DNA of 64,000 bases from Trichomonas vaginalis G3 (taxonomy: Eukaryota > Parabasalia > Trichomonadida > Trichomonadidae): positions 2,046,001-2,110,000 of the forward strand of contig NC_067208.1 in the NCBI RefSeq assembly GCF_026262505.1, given 5' to 3'. Below, one piece after another: positions 8,422 to 18,474 of the stretch. The notes beneath the pieces are model-generated. The model was not told the DNA's origin, searched no databases, and saw nothing but the letters and a program-made list of their open reading frames with translations. Position 1 is the stretch's first letter. Every line of letters begins with the position of its first letter. Made by a program: the position numbers and the translations under genes.

Positions 8422-10092
8422 CTGATAAATCATAATCGTCGAGAAGTACGATAGGTGGTCCCACCTGTTTAATCTGTATGGAGAGGCAAACGTGACGTAA
8501 GAAGCATAACACTGGTTTCTCAGTATATTTAATAGACTCTGCTGTTGGCTTAACTGTAAGCTTATATGTAATAGGTGAATTAGATAACTGACCCTGTTGG
8601 AATGTATAATCAGTTTCGCAAGGGAATCCACATAGGTAATGACCTAAGTCATTTGACTCGATTCCAAATTGAGGGACTGATGTGGTTGTGATAGACCTCA
8701 TGACATCATAGTTGAAGCCAACAGTATCGTTATTATTGTTAGTGGCATTTGCCTGCATCTCATAGAAGATTGGATCATTAGATGCTTGAGCCTCAGCGGG
8801 TATGTTACCATATGCTCCACAGTTCAATTGAATTTGTTCAAACAATGGATTTTCATAGGTAGTGTTATAATTAGGTGTTTTCTTAAATAGTGTATAAATG
8901 GTGTTCACATATAATGGAGTAAATGCTGCCGTGAATGTACAAGGAGTTCCTTCACCTTTAGCCATTGAACCATCCATAGTAATGCAGTCAATTCTTTTGA
9001 TTGGGAAGTTTAGAGTCTTTGCCGAATATCTTGTCACCAAATCACTATAGATGTTAGGGTCCAAAGAGAATGAGTTACAGTATGTAATCATTTCAAAGAA
9101 GTTTGCATTCTTCTTAGTGAACTTAATAAACTTGGTACCAAATGATATCGTACTCTTATCGGCATTCCAAGTTACAGTATCAATAACTTTGATACCTTCA
9201 TAGATAGGAGTGAAGTGATTAGTGATTGGAATATAGCTTGTAACATTGGCTTGCATGTTCGGTAATGGTAGAATATCCTGATAACTTAATGGTGTCCAAA
9301 CCATACCAGCAATACTGAACTTAACCTTAAGTTGTAAGTTACCAGCAAACGCTGGAAGGAATCTAATGTTATTAAGTATTAGGAATCTTCTTAGGTCAAT
9401 CTTGATTGGTATGTGGAACTTTAATGTAGTTGCACCACTAATTGGTTTATTGAACTCAATAATCTGTCCAGAACGAACTGTATCAATCTATTGAAAACAT
9501 CTTTATGTCTAGCCTTACTAAATACATCAACTTTCTTAATAGCTTCTGTTGTAGATGCAGTAGAAGTAATGTAACCTTCTTCTCTAGCATTATCTTGTGT
9601 ATAAACACTTTTACCATTAGCGATTAATTGATATGATTCAACAGCATAGAATGAATCAATGTATCCCAACCAAATTGCTGGAAGATGTGCACATGATTTG
9701 CCACCAGCATATTTAGTATCAATTGCTTTAATTGCTGTAACATTTGATCCTGTAGGAGCTGTCTCAACAGCTCTTTCTTTATATACTTCACCATCATATT
9801 TAGGAACTTTTTCATCAGCTGGTTCAGTTTCTGTTGTAATTATGCACTCACCATCGACATAACCACTAATGAACGTATTATATAAGTCAATCATGTTCTC
9901 ACCAGGTGGTGATATGTTAAATGTAATATAACCGTTATCAATAGTATTTGTCGGCATAGCTGGCACTTTTGTTGGGACATATCTATGGTTAGTATCTCCA
10001 ATAGGAACTGCCCCATCAACTTGATCGAAATAATATCTTACTTGTCTGATGGAATCAGCAATACTGTATGTATTGAGGTTATCGTTCAACAT
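8405..10092 (-). pseudogene. Probable major capsid protein, outer copy (broken)
   Basis: This is the duplicate of the capsid gene at 16050-17738 and nearly identical to it, but not readable as a single frame; it has about one break. It belongs to the left-end duplication of Maverick A. For domains and the basis of the capsid call see the entry at 16050. Confidence 0.7.
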
Positions 10093-10112
10093 CTTTCTCA
10101 GCTATAAAAAAT

Positions 10113-10562
10113 TTACAATCTTCTTATTCTTGGGATTATTCGTCTTATTTGTGGCTGAGGTTTAGGAGGTTCTGGTTCAGGCTCTGGTTCATCATCGAAG
10201 TGTATTCTTTTCTCTTCCATTGATTGAACATATTCTTGATTCTCTTTAGTTTCCTTCTCACGTTCAATTGGGTCCATGTTTGGTTCATTAACTACACTGT
10301 TACGTTCTAATATCTTTGTCATCATCTCTAACAACATTTTATTAGTATATGCTTGTTCTTCTTCTTTCTTCTCATCAACTTTAGGAGCTTCTTGAACAAC
10401 AGGAGCTGGGGCAGGAGCTGGTGAATTCAATGGTGCCTTTCTCTTTCTAACTTGAACTGAACCATTCTTCATATGACAAACATAATATAATGGATGTTGT
10501 ATTCCTTTAGCTTCATTCAATATGATTGATTGCTTTTCACTTGGTGAAAGTTTTGACGTCAT
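10113..10562 (-). CDS. Small Maverick protein, outer copy (149 residues)
   Basis: Duplicate of the gene at 17759-18208. I chose the start at the ATG giving MTSKLSPSEK; an in-frame extension further upstream would run over the start of the divergent small gene. See the entry at 17759 for description. Confidence 0.65.
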   Translation of the reverse strand: MTSKLSPSEKQSIILNEAKGIQHPLYYVCHMKNGSVQVRKRKAPLNSPAPAPAPVVQEAPKVDEKKEEEQAYTNKMLLEMMTKILERNSVVNEPNMDPIEREKETKENQEYVQSMEEKRIHFDDEPEPEPEPPKPQPQIRRIIPRIRRL

Positions 10563-10596
10563 TTCTATCCTAATAAAATTTTTTACTCCTAACAAA

Positions 10597-10824
10597 ATGA
10601 CTGAGAATACTTTCGACAGAGAAGCACTCAAGAATGAACTTCGTGAAGAAATACTTAATGAACTCAAACCAAAAGAACAAACACAAGAAGAGAAACCAGC
10701 TAAACCAAAGCGTAAACTCACAGAGAAACAATTAGCTGCATTAGCAGCTGGACGCGCAAAGAATCCACGAATGATTGCAAAGAAATTGAGAGAAGAGGAA
10801 GAAGCTAAGAAAAATAATAAGTAA
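10597..10824 (+). CDS. Small charged Maverick protein, outer copy (75 residues)
   Basis: Duplicate of the gene at 18243-18470, beginning MTENTFDREALK. It starts 34 bases from the divergent gene at 10113-10562 and ends four bases from the end of the polymerase gene on the other strand. See the entry at 18243. Confidence 0.65.
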   Translation: MTENTFDREALKNELREEILNELKPKEQTQEEKPAKPKRKLTEKQLAALAAGRAKNPRMIAKKLREEEEAKKNNK

Positions 10825-10828
10825 GTGT

Positions 10829-13800
10829 TTAGAACTTTAACTTACGTTCAAAAGATGACTTCGTTGAAATAGTGAAGTCCTTATTTTTGTTGAAGCATGG
10901 TTTCGAACCAATGCACAAGTCAAAGGTTATCTCATCACCTTCATAAAGAGATTTGTACAATTCCACGATGCTATATTTTTCCCCAACTTTCTCAGGGAAG
11001 AACAAACCTTTCTTCTCGTCATAATGTACTTGTATCGCATCTGGGAACATTTGGTTTGCAGTAAGTGCAATTACGTCCTGTGTGATTCCCTTCATTCGAC
11101 AGTGGAAAGCAATTTCCTTGAGGTCATTGGTTAATTCGTCGAGGTAAGTCTTCTTTCCAACGAATATAGATCTTTGTGCCTTAGACATATGTCCTGCAGT
11201 AATCTCTGCAAAGTCTGAATGAAATTGACCCAGTGCTTTTCCAATGAGTTCTCTGTTATACCTTCTCTTGTATTCTTCTGCTAACTTATCTAAGTCCTTC
11301 TCATACAAGTGTAAACTATCTGTATCCTGATAGAACAACTTCAAGCCCAAATCTTCTGCTGTGAAGAATACTTCATTCATGATTCGTTTGGACATAGAAA
11401 GGATTGAAACACCTAATGGACAATAGTTAAAGTGACGAACGATAGGTTTAAATGACTTTACACATGAAAGTTCGGAATCGGGGATGAACTCTATTGTCTG
11501 TATGTCATTATAGTTCTTAATGATATAGTCAGTGAGCTTATTGTCCTTGATGAAACGAATCTTTTTGTCAATGGGCTTTAATATCGTCTTACCATAGATA
11601 CTGTTCAAAAGAAGTTTGATGATCTCTTGTATCGGATTACCTTCCTTCTTATACTTAGCACGTAATTCGAAGAGCTTCTTAACTTCATTCCTTATTGTCA
11701 TGTCCCTTTTTCCATCATAATAGTATCCATCAATGACTTTGCATGAGATCTCTTGGAACTTGATCAGATCTTGAAGCGTAATGTGGTCTACGAACATCTT
11801 GCAGCATGTATTGGAACTTCTGGCAACATGTAAGTCAGGGTTGATGTCAGGATTGACGACAATCAATGGGAATGCTGAGTTCTTACCGATCGACAAGATC
11901 TCGATCTGACAGTAAAATCCTGAGATGAACTTTTCCTTTGTTGGTTCAGCTTGGTCATCATCAAAGAGATGCTCCAACAAGTATTCACTGCTCTTCATCT
12001 CTTCTGTCATAACTTTTGGAATTCCTTCTAAACAGTAAAGTCTAGCAATTGCTGATGGATACAATGATACAGCATCGAAGTCAGTGATGAGTTCTCCTTC
12101 ATTGTATTGCTTCTTGTTCTCAGCTAGCATGCATCTTCCTCCTTGAATACACTTGGAAATATATTCACGAGGTTTTCCTGCAAGATCAAAGAGATTACCG
12201 TTCTTCCAATATACTCTCTTCTCAAAGAGTTTGTTTGAGATAGAACTTATTGAAACATAATCATAAGCATCTATTTCAAACTCAGTCATGAGGTCATTGC
12301 GGAACTTAAGAAAGCCATCTCGTAAAATGCGTACATCTTGACCGCAATAGAATGACGAATAAACTTCCATGTCAAAGTGTTCATCATCAATCTTGCAATC
12401 TTCAATCTTCTCAATGTTCTCATTAAAAGCTTCAATATCTTTGACATGATTCATGGCATCATCGATGTTACCAACTTTAGTTGTATTAACTAACTCTTCC
12501 GTGTAGTAATTATATGGGAAAACTTCTTTTTCACCACTAGTGAGGTGAAACATTTCAGGGAATCTTTCCAACTTAGTTGAGATGATTGCATAAGAGTCTT
12601 TGAAGCAGAGAAGTTTTCCTTTGTACTTTCCTTGTATCTGCATCGTTTGTGAACCTTTGATGATTGGAGTTCCTGTAATCTCTTCTAACTGAGACATGAG
12701 AAAAGTGACATCGTACGATAAGTTGTGGAAATAAACTAAACTCTTATCTGGTAAAGCTTCGAGGAATTTTGACGCACAGTCACTTCCCCAAATTGATGTA
12801 TAACCATCATCGTCATCTTCCATGAAACAAATGTTGTATGCTTTGTGAATGTTTCCATCAGTTGATGCTTCGAAGTCAGCAAAGAAAACATGTTCTCTTG
12901 GGAACTTCATGTCTTTCTTCGTCTCTGAACTCCAATCTTTCTTCATCCTTGCGCAATAACGCTCATTGTATGTGAGGTCAATCATTTCTTCAAGGTTCTC
13001 ATTATACATCGTTGTGAAGTATGTGCAAAGTTCTCCTGTTCTAATTGGTTCGAAATAATTGTTAGCAAACAAGAGTTCAATGACTTTTGCAAGTGGTGTA
13101 ACTAACTTTGAGTTAATTGCATACCTTGTTTCATATCTTCTGTTAACTAACATCTTCTTCTCTAAAGTCCAATCCTTGCACAACTTACAAACATCTTCAT
13201 AGTTCTTGATGAACATTGAACTTATTGGAAGCTTTTCGTTCAACATGTAGTGGTCATACATTAATAAAAGTTCTACTGTCATCTTTGGTTCTTCATCTGG
13301 TTCATAAGTATATGAATGATTTGAATACTTCTCGTTGTATTTGATGACATGGAACCTTATTCCTGTTTCTTTGGCAATAACCTTAATCTTTGACATTGGA
13401 AAATCTTTGACACGAATGATTTCCCTCATATGATTAATTGTTGCTTCGTCAACACCAGCTTGAATACAAGCGTAGATGAAACATGAATCTTTCATCATCT
13501 TCTTTGCTGTCTCTGCATTAAGTTCGTTGAAGATCTGATACCTCTCTAAGTTAATAGGTAATTTGCATGTCCATGTCCAAAGCTGACCATTACGTGACCT
13601 GTTTCTCTTCTTTGAATGGTTTTGTTTGATGATCTTGAGTGCGATCTTTTCTTGACCTGCTGCTCTCATCGTATCTAACATAACTTGTTCTTCAGCTGTG
13701 AGTTTATATGGTGTGTACGTTCCTTTTCTCAAAGCAGAAGCATCAACATCTGAATAAGCTGTATAGTCAAAGATCTCGATCTTCCTTAACGAAGGAATAC

Positions 13801-14512
13801 TACAAAGGAAGAAGTCATAGTTTGATTCAAGGACTTTAGATGCTAATTCTTGTACTTCTGCTATTGGAGCTTCATTAAGTAACTGATGAACTAATGATCC
13901 CATTGTATTGATGTTCAAATGACGCAAAATGTTTCTCTTCTCATCAAAGTCGTAATAGAATGTCCACTTCTGTTTGAAAAGGTCTATCTGTCCAATGAAC
14001 TTTGCCATAACTCTTGGAAACATCTTGTTGAAGTAATCTTTTCCTCTTGGACTGTATTGGTCAATGTTAAACATAATGAATCTTTCTCCTGCTTTAGTTA
14101 TTGGGTCTAACCATTTCTCATCAGGAAGTTTTTGACCATTAATGTTCTTAACAACGTAAAAGGCATTCTGTATTTCTTTGTATGCTAATTCGCTCTCATC
14201 AATCTTTGGTGGAGGGTCTGAGTATATTGGTTGCATCTCCATTAACGCTCTATTATGAGATCTCTGATCGTGATCTAAAGCAACTGGGGAATTTGAAGCT
14301 GGAACATTCATGATACCATTGTAGTCATCATAGAAGCTCTTAGCATTCTTGAAAATATCTGCTACACTTCCTGTACCTCCTTGATTCTTAATTGCCAGAG
14401 CTAATTTATTGGTAATGTCTTTAGCTTTCTTAGGCATTTTGATCCCAAACATATCAAGCATACCTTTCTTATCTTCTGGTGAAAGGTTATTAACTAATCC
14501 TTTTATTAGCAT
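10829..14512 (-). CDS. polB: Protein-primed family B DNA polymerase, outer copy
   Basis: The frame is open for about 1,230 residues and would replicate the element by protein-primed synthesis. Motifs in order: exonuclease FFADFEAS near residue 545 and FHNLSYDVTFL near 600, YCGQDVRILRDGF (third exonuclease motif), polymerase motif A DFDAVSLYPSAI near 810, motif B LLLNSIYGKTI near 970 and motif C FYQDTDSLHL near 1065. These are the classic family B signatures as in Polinton and other protein-primed polymerases. The first ~500 residues have no motif I recognise; a terminal protein domain could lie there. The very 5' end lies next to the duplication junction at about 14524, so the start codon differs in context from that of the other copy. 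It is one of two full-length copies, plus a third partial one. Confidence 0.85.
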   Translation of the reverse strand: MLIKGLVNNLSPEDKKGMLDMFGIKMPKKAKDITNKLALAIKNQGGTGSVADIFKNAKSFYDDYNGIMNVPASNSPVALDHDQRSHNRALMEMQPIYSDPPPKIDESELAYKEIQNAFYVVKNINGQKLPDEKWLDPITKAGERFIMFNIDQYSPRGKDYFNKMFPRVMAKFIGQIDLFKQKWTFYYDFDEKRNILRHLNINTMGSLVHQLLNEAPIAEVQELASKVLESNYDFFLCSIPSLRKIEIFDYTAYSDVDASALRKGTYTPYKLTAEEQVMLDTMRAAGQEKIALKIIKQNHSKKRNRSRNGQLWTWTCKLPINLERYQIFNELNAETAKKMMKDSCFIYACIQAGVDEATINHMREIIRVKDFPMSKIKVIAKETGIRFHVIKYNEKYSNHSYTYEPDEEPKMTVELLLMYDHYMLNEKLPISSMFIKNYEDVCKLCKDWTLEKKMLVNRRYETRYAINSKLVTPLAKVIELLFANNYFEPIRTGELCTYFTTMYNENLEEMIDLTYNERYCARMKKDWSSETKKDMKFPREHVFFADFEASTDGNIHKAYNICFMEDDDDGYTSIWGSDCASKFLEALPDKSLVYFHNLSYDVTFLMSQLEEITGTPIIKGSQTMQIQGKYKGKLLCFKDSYAIISTKLERFPEMFHLTSGEKEVFPYNYYTEELVNTTKVGNIDDAMNHVKDIEAFNENIEKIEDCKIDDEHFDMEVYSSFYCGQDVRILRDGFLKFRNDLMTEFEIDAYDYVSISSISNKLFEKRVYWKNGNLFDLAGKPREYISKCIQGGRCMLAENKKQYNEGELITDFDAVSLYPSAIARLYCLEGIPKVMTEEMKSSEYLLEHLFDDDQAEPTKEKFISGFYCQIEILSIGKNSAFPLIVVNPDINPDLHVARSSNTCCKMFVDHITLQDLIKFQEISCKVIDGYYYDGKRDMTIRNEVKKLFELRAKYKKEGNPIQEIIKLLLNSIYGKTILKPIDKKIRFIKDNKLTDYIIKNYNDIQTIEFIPDSELSCVKSFKPIVRHFNYCPLGVSILSMSKRIMNEVFFTAEDLGLKLFYQDTDSLHLYEKDLDKLAEEYKRRYNRELIGKALGQFHSDFAEITAGHMSKAQRSIFVGKKTYLDELTNDLKEIAFHCRMKGITQDVIALTANQMFPDAIQVHYDEKKGLFFPEKVGEKYSIVELYKSLYEGDEITFDLCIGSKPCFNKNKDFTISTKSSFERKLKF

Positions 14513-14524
14513 TGAGCATGTTGA

Positions 14525-15853
14525 GCTAAACCAAAGCGTAAACTCACAGAGAAACAATTAGCTGCATTAGCAGCTGGACGCGCAAAGAATCCACGAATGA
14601 TTGCAAAGAAATTGAGAGAAGAGGAAGAAGCTAAGAAAAATAATAGTAAGTGTTTAGAACTTTAACTTACGTTCAAAAGATGACTTCGTTGAAATAGTGA
14701 AGTCCTTATTTTTGTTGAAGCATGGTTTCGAACCAATGCACAAGTCAAAGGTTATCTCATCACCTTCATAAAGAGATTTGTACAATTCCACGATGCTATA
14801 TTTTTCCCCAACTTTCTCAGGGAAGAACAAACCTTTCTTCTCGTCATAATGTACTTGTATCGCATCTGGGAACATTTGGTTTGCAGTAAGTGCAATTACG
14901 TCCTGTGTGATTCCCTTCATTCGACAGTGAAAAGCAATTTCCTTGAGGTCATTGGTTAATTCGTCGAGGTAAGTCTTCTTTCCAACGAATATAGATCTTT
15001 GTGCCTTAGACATATGTCCTGCAGTAATCTCTGCAAAGTCTGAATGAAATTGACCCAGTGCTTTTCCAATGAGTTCTCTGTTATACCTTCTCTTGTATTC
15101 TTCTGTTAACTTATCTAAGTCCTTCTCATACAAGTGTAAACTATCTGTATCCTGATAGAACAACTTCAAGCCCAAATCTTCTGCTGTGAAGAATACTTCA
15201 TTCATGATTCGTTTGGACATAGAAAGGATTGAAACACCTAATGGACAATAGTTAAAGTGACGAACGATAGGTTTAAATGACTTTACACATGAAAGTTCGG
15301 AATCGGGGATGAACTCTATTGTCTGTATGTCATTATAGTTCTTAATGATATAGTCAGTGAGCTTATTGTCCTTGATGAAACGAATCTTTTTGTCAATGGG
15401 CTTTAATATCGTCTTACCATAGATACTGTTCAAAAGAAGTTTGATGATCTCTTGTATCGGATTACCTTCCTTCTTATACTTAGCACGTAATTCGAAGAGC
15501 TTCTTAACTTCATTCCTTATTGTCATGTCCCTTTTTCCATCATAATAGTATCCATCAATGACTTTGCATGAGATCTCTTGGAACTTGATCAGATCTTGAA
15601 GCGTAATGTGGTCTACGAACATCTTGCAGCATGTATTGGAACTTCTGGCAACATGTAAGTCAGGGTTGATGTCAGGATTGACGACAATCAATGGGAATGC
15701 TGAGTTCTTACCGATCGACAAGATCTCGATCTGACAGTAAATCCTGAGATGAACTTTTCCTTTGTTGGTTCAGCTTGGTCATCATCAAAGAGATGCTCCA
15801 ACAAGTATTCACTGCTCTTCATCTATTCTGTCATAACTTTTGGAATTCCTTCT
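14525..15853 (-). pseudogene. Third, partial copy of the polymerase C-terminal region
   Basis: This segment repeats 10699-12029 with very few differences. It starts inside the small + strand gene, continues through the polymerase 3' end (stop near 14654) and includes polymerase motifs B and C. It stops abruptly at 15853, where host flank followed by the inner left terminus begins. It is a fragment created by the rearrangement and is unlikely to make a functional protein. Confidence 0.85.
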
Positions 15854-15854
15854 C

Positions 15855-15905
15855 TTTTTGAATTTTAACTTACCTGGAATATGGAACGCTTTGTAGTTCA
15901 GTTTC
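15855..15905. repeat. Duplicated host flank plus target site
   Basis: Fifty-one bases (8210-8260) of non-Maverick DNA, ending in AGTTTC, are repeated here directly before the inner left terminus. This is the evidence that the left-end duplication was copied from this very locus. Confidence 0.9.
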
Positions 15906-16066
15906 AGTACAGTATACATTGTGCGTCGCCTGTAGCCTACAGCTACAGTCACCGACACAATGAAAAAAGTGACAGAAAACTGACACCATACGGGCGCGCA
16001 TATGTACGCATATATGTGTAAAAATAAACGTTCATATGTAAACTAACCTTTATTCACTAGCAGGGG
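15906..16066. repeat. Left terminal inverted repeat of Maverick A, inner copy
   Basis: Begins AGTACAGTATACATTG. It matches the reverse complement of the right end (39725-39885) over about 161 bp and equals the outer copy at 8261-8421. Confidence 0.92.
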
Positions 16067-17738
16067 CTGATAAATCATAATCGTCGAGAAGTACGATAGG
16101 TGGTCCCACCTGTTTAATCTGTATGGAGAGGCAAACGTGACGTAAGAAGCATAACACTGGTTTCTCAGTATATTTAATAGACTCTGCTGTTGGCTTAACT
16201 GTAAGCTTATATGTAATAGGTGAATTAGATAACTGACCCTGTTGGAATGTATAATCAGTTTCGCAAGGGAATCCACATAGGTAATGACCTAAGTCATTTG
16301 ACTCGATTCCAAATTGAGGGACTGATGTGGTTGTGATAGACCTCATGACATCATAGTTGAAGCCAACAGTATCGTTATTATTGTTAGTGGCATTTGCCTG
16401 CATCTCATAGAAGATTGGATCATTAGATGCTTGAGCCTCAGCGGGTATGTTACCATATGCTCCACAGTTCAATTGAATTTGTTCAAACAATGGATTTTCA
16501 TAGGTAGTGTTATAATTAGGTGTTTTCTTAAATAGTGTATAAATGGTGTTCACATATAATGGAGTAAATGCTGCCGTGAATGTACAAGGAGTTCCTTCAC
16601 CTTTAGCCATTGAACCATCCATAGTAATGCAGTCAATTCTTTTGATTGGGAAGTTTAGAGTCTTTGCCGAATATCTTGTCACCAAATCACTATAGATGTT
16701 AGGGTCCAAAGAGAATGAGTTACAGTATGTAATCATTTCAAAGAAGTTTGCATTCTTCTTAGTGAACTTAATAAACTTGGTACCAAATGATATCGTACTC
16801 TTATCGGCATTCCAAGTTACAGTATCAATAACTTTGATACCTTCATAGATAGGAGTGAAGTGATTAGTGATTGGAATATAGCTTGTAACATTGGCTTGCA
16901 TGTTCGGTAATGGTAGAATATCCTGATAACTTAATGGTGTCCAAACCATACCAGCAATACTGAACTTAACCTTAAGTTGTAAGTTACCAGCAAACGCTGG
17001 AAGGAATCTAATGTTATTAAGTATTAGGAATCTTCTTAGGTCAATCTTGATTGGTATGTGGAACTTTAATGTAGTTGCACCACTAATTGGTTTATTGAAC
17101 TCAATAATCTGTCCAGAACGAACTGTATCACATCTATTGAAAACATCTTTATGTCTAGCCTTACTAAATACATCAACTTTCTTAATAGCTTCTGTTGTAG
17201 ATGCAGTAGAAGTAATGTAACCTTCTTCTCTAGCATTATCTTGTGTATAAACACTTTTACCATTAGCGATTAATTGATATGATTCAACAGCATAGAATGA
17301 ATCAATGTATCCCAACCAAATTGCTGGAAGATGTGCACATGATTTGCCACCAGCATATTTAGTATCAATTGCTTTAATTGCTGTAACATTTGATCCTGTA
17401 GGAGCTGTCTCAACAGCTCTTTCTTTATATACTTCACCATCATATTTAGGAACTTTTTCATCAGCTGGTTCAGTTTCTGTTGTAATTATGCACTCACCAT
17501 CGACATAACCACTAATGAACGTATTATATAAGTCAATCATGTTCTCACCAGGTGGTGATATGTTAAATGTAATATAACCGTTATCAATAGTATTTGTCGG
17601 CATAGCTGGCACTTTTGTTGGGACATATCTATGGTTAGTATCTCCAATAGGAACTGCCCCATCAACTTGATCGAAATAATATCTTACTTGTCTGATGGAA
17701 TCAGCAATACTGTATGTATTGAGGTTATCGTTCAACAT
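16050..17738 (-). CDS. Probable major capsid protein (double jelly-roll type)
   Basis: This 562-residue protein has the size and beta-rich alternation expected of Polinton major capsid proteins. Segments such as FHIPIKIDLRRFLILNNI and FLPAFAGNLQLKVKFSIAG near residues 225-265 look like jelly-roll strands next to the N-terminal barrel, and a second beta-rich half follows to the C-terminus. The gene is the terminal gene of the element: its stop codon lies inside the inverted terminal repeat. It lies upstream in map order of a small gene on the same strand (gap 20 bases). The call is made from position, length and strand pattern, not from a signature motif. A profile search against Polinton or virophage capsid models, or a structure prediction showing two stacked jelly-rolls, would settle it. 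Confidence 0.6.
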   Translation of the reverse strand: MLNDNLNTYSIADSIRQVRYYFDQVDGAVPIGDTNHRYVPTKVPAMPTNTIDNGYITFNISPPGENMIDLYNTFISGYVDGECIITTETEPADEKVPKYDGEVYKERAVETAPTGSNVTAIKAIDTKYAGGKSCAHLPAIWLGYIDSFYAVESYQLIANGKSVYTQDNAREEGYITSTASTTEAIKKVDVFSKARHKDVFNRCDTVRSGQIIEFNKPISGATTLKFHIPIKIDLRRFLILNNIRFLPAFAGNLQLKVKFSIAGMVWTPLSYQDILPLPNMQANVTSYIPITNHFTPIYEGIKVIDTVTWNADKSTISFGTKFIKFTKKNANFFEMITYCNSFSLDPNIYSDLVTRYSAKTLNFPIKRIDCITMDGSMAKGEGTPCTFTAAFTPLYVNTIYTLFKKTPNYNTTYENPLFEQIQLNCGAYGNIPAEAQASNDPIFYEMQANATNNNNDTVGFNYDVMRSITTTSVPQFGIESNDLGHYLCGFPCETDYTFQQGQLSNSPITYKLTVKPTAESIKYTEKPVLCFLRHVCLSIQIKQVGPPIVLLDDYDLSAPASE

Positions 17739-17758
17739 CTTTCTCAGCTATAAAAAAT

Positions 17759-18208
17759 TTACAATCTTCTTATTCTTGGGATTATTCGTCTTATTTGTGG
17801 CTGAGGTTTAGGAGGTTCTGGTTCAGGCTCTGGTTCATCATCGAAGTGTATTCTTTTCTCTTCCATTGATTGAACATATTCTTGATTCTCTTTAGTTTCC
17901 TTCTCACGTTCAATTGGGTCCATGTTTGGTTCATTAACTACACTGTTACGTTCTAATATCTTTGTCATCATCTCTAACAACATTTTATTAGTATATGCTT
18001 GTTCTTCTTCTTTCTTCTCATCAACTTTAGGAGCTTCTTGAACAACAGGAGCTGGGGCAGGAGCTGGTGAATTCAATGGTGCCTTTCTCTTTCTAACTTG
18101 AACTGAACCATTCTTCATATGACAAACATAATATAATGGATGTTGTATTCCTTTAGCTTCATTCAATATGATTGATTGCTTTTCACTTGGTGAAAGTTTT
18201 GACGTCAT
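17759..18208 (-). CDS. Small Maverick protein with Pro/Glu-rich tail (149 residues)
   Basis: Unrecognised. The first 45 residues hold a compact motif, YYVCHMKNGSVQVRKRK. A very similar one (GYYVHTMKDGRVQFRKVK) occurs in the small gene at 33372-33608, so the two belong to one family. The centre is Pro/Ala- and Glu-rich, followed by a helix, and the C-terminus has the repeat EPEPEPEPPKPQPQ and a basic end. The start was chosen at MTSKLSPSEK, because an upstream frame extension overlaps the divergent gene. It shares a 34-base promoter region with the gene at 18243. Confidence 0.65.
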   Translation of the reverse strand: MTSKLSPSEKQSIILNEAKGIQHPLYYVCHMKNGSVQVRKRKAPLNSPAPAPAPVVQEAPKVDEKKEEEQAYTNKMLLEMMTKILERNSVVNEPNMDPIEREKETKENQEYVQSMEEKRIHFDDEPEPEPEPPKPQPQIRRIIPRIRRL

Positions 18209-18242
18209 TTCTATCCTAATAAAATTTTTTACTCCTAACAAA

Positions 18243-18470
18243 ATGACTGAGAATACTTTCGACAGAGAAGCACTCAAGAATGAACTTCGTGAAGAAATAC
18301 TTAATGAACTCAAACCAAAAGAACAAACACAAGAAGAGAAACCAGCTAAACCAAAGCGTAAACTCACAGAGAAACAATTAGCTGCATTAGCAGCTGGACG
18401 CGCAAAGAATCCACGAATGATTGCAAAGAAATTGAGAGAAGAGGAAGAAGCTAAGAAAAATAATAAGTAA
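18243..18470 (+). CDS. Small charged Maverick protein (75 residues)
   Basis: Unrecognised. Rich in Lys and Glu, probably helical throughout. The middle reads KRKLTEKQLAALAAGRAKN, and an AAGRAKN-type basic segment suggests nucleic-acid binding. It starts 34 bases from the divergent gene and its end lies four bases from the polymerase 3' end on the other strand. The context (between capsid and polymerase genes) hints at a packaging or DNA-associated role, which is inference only. Confidence 0.6.
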   Translation: MTENTFDREALKNELREEILNELKPKEQTQEEKPAKPKRKLTEKQLAALAAGRAKNPRMIAKKLREEEEAKKNNK

Positions 18471-18474
18471 GTGT

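Larger units (their letters stand above)
8210..15853. mobile_element. Partial tandem copy of the left end of Maverick A, including host flank
   Basis: Bases 8210-14524 repeat 15855-22160 almost exactly (offset 7645-7646). They include about 45 bp of host flank, the AGTTTC target sequence, the left inverted terminal repeat (8261-8421), the capsid gene, two small genes and most of the polymerase gene. A further 1.33-kb piece (14525-15853) repeats 10699-12029, so part of the polymerase region occurs a third time. Because the host flank is copied too, the duplication arose after insertion at this site, or is an assembly artefact; it is not a second integration. The copies are nearly identical, so the event is recent. 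The partial copy is incomplete, and at least one of its genes is broken. Confidence 0.85.

Noticed and set aside
8405-17738. Two separate Maverick insertions side by side
   Set aside because: The second left end is preceded by the same host flank and there is only one right terminus, so a local duplication or assembly artefact explains it better.
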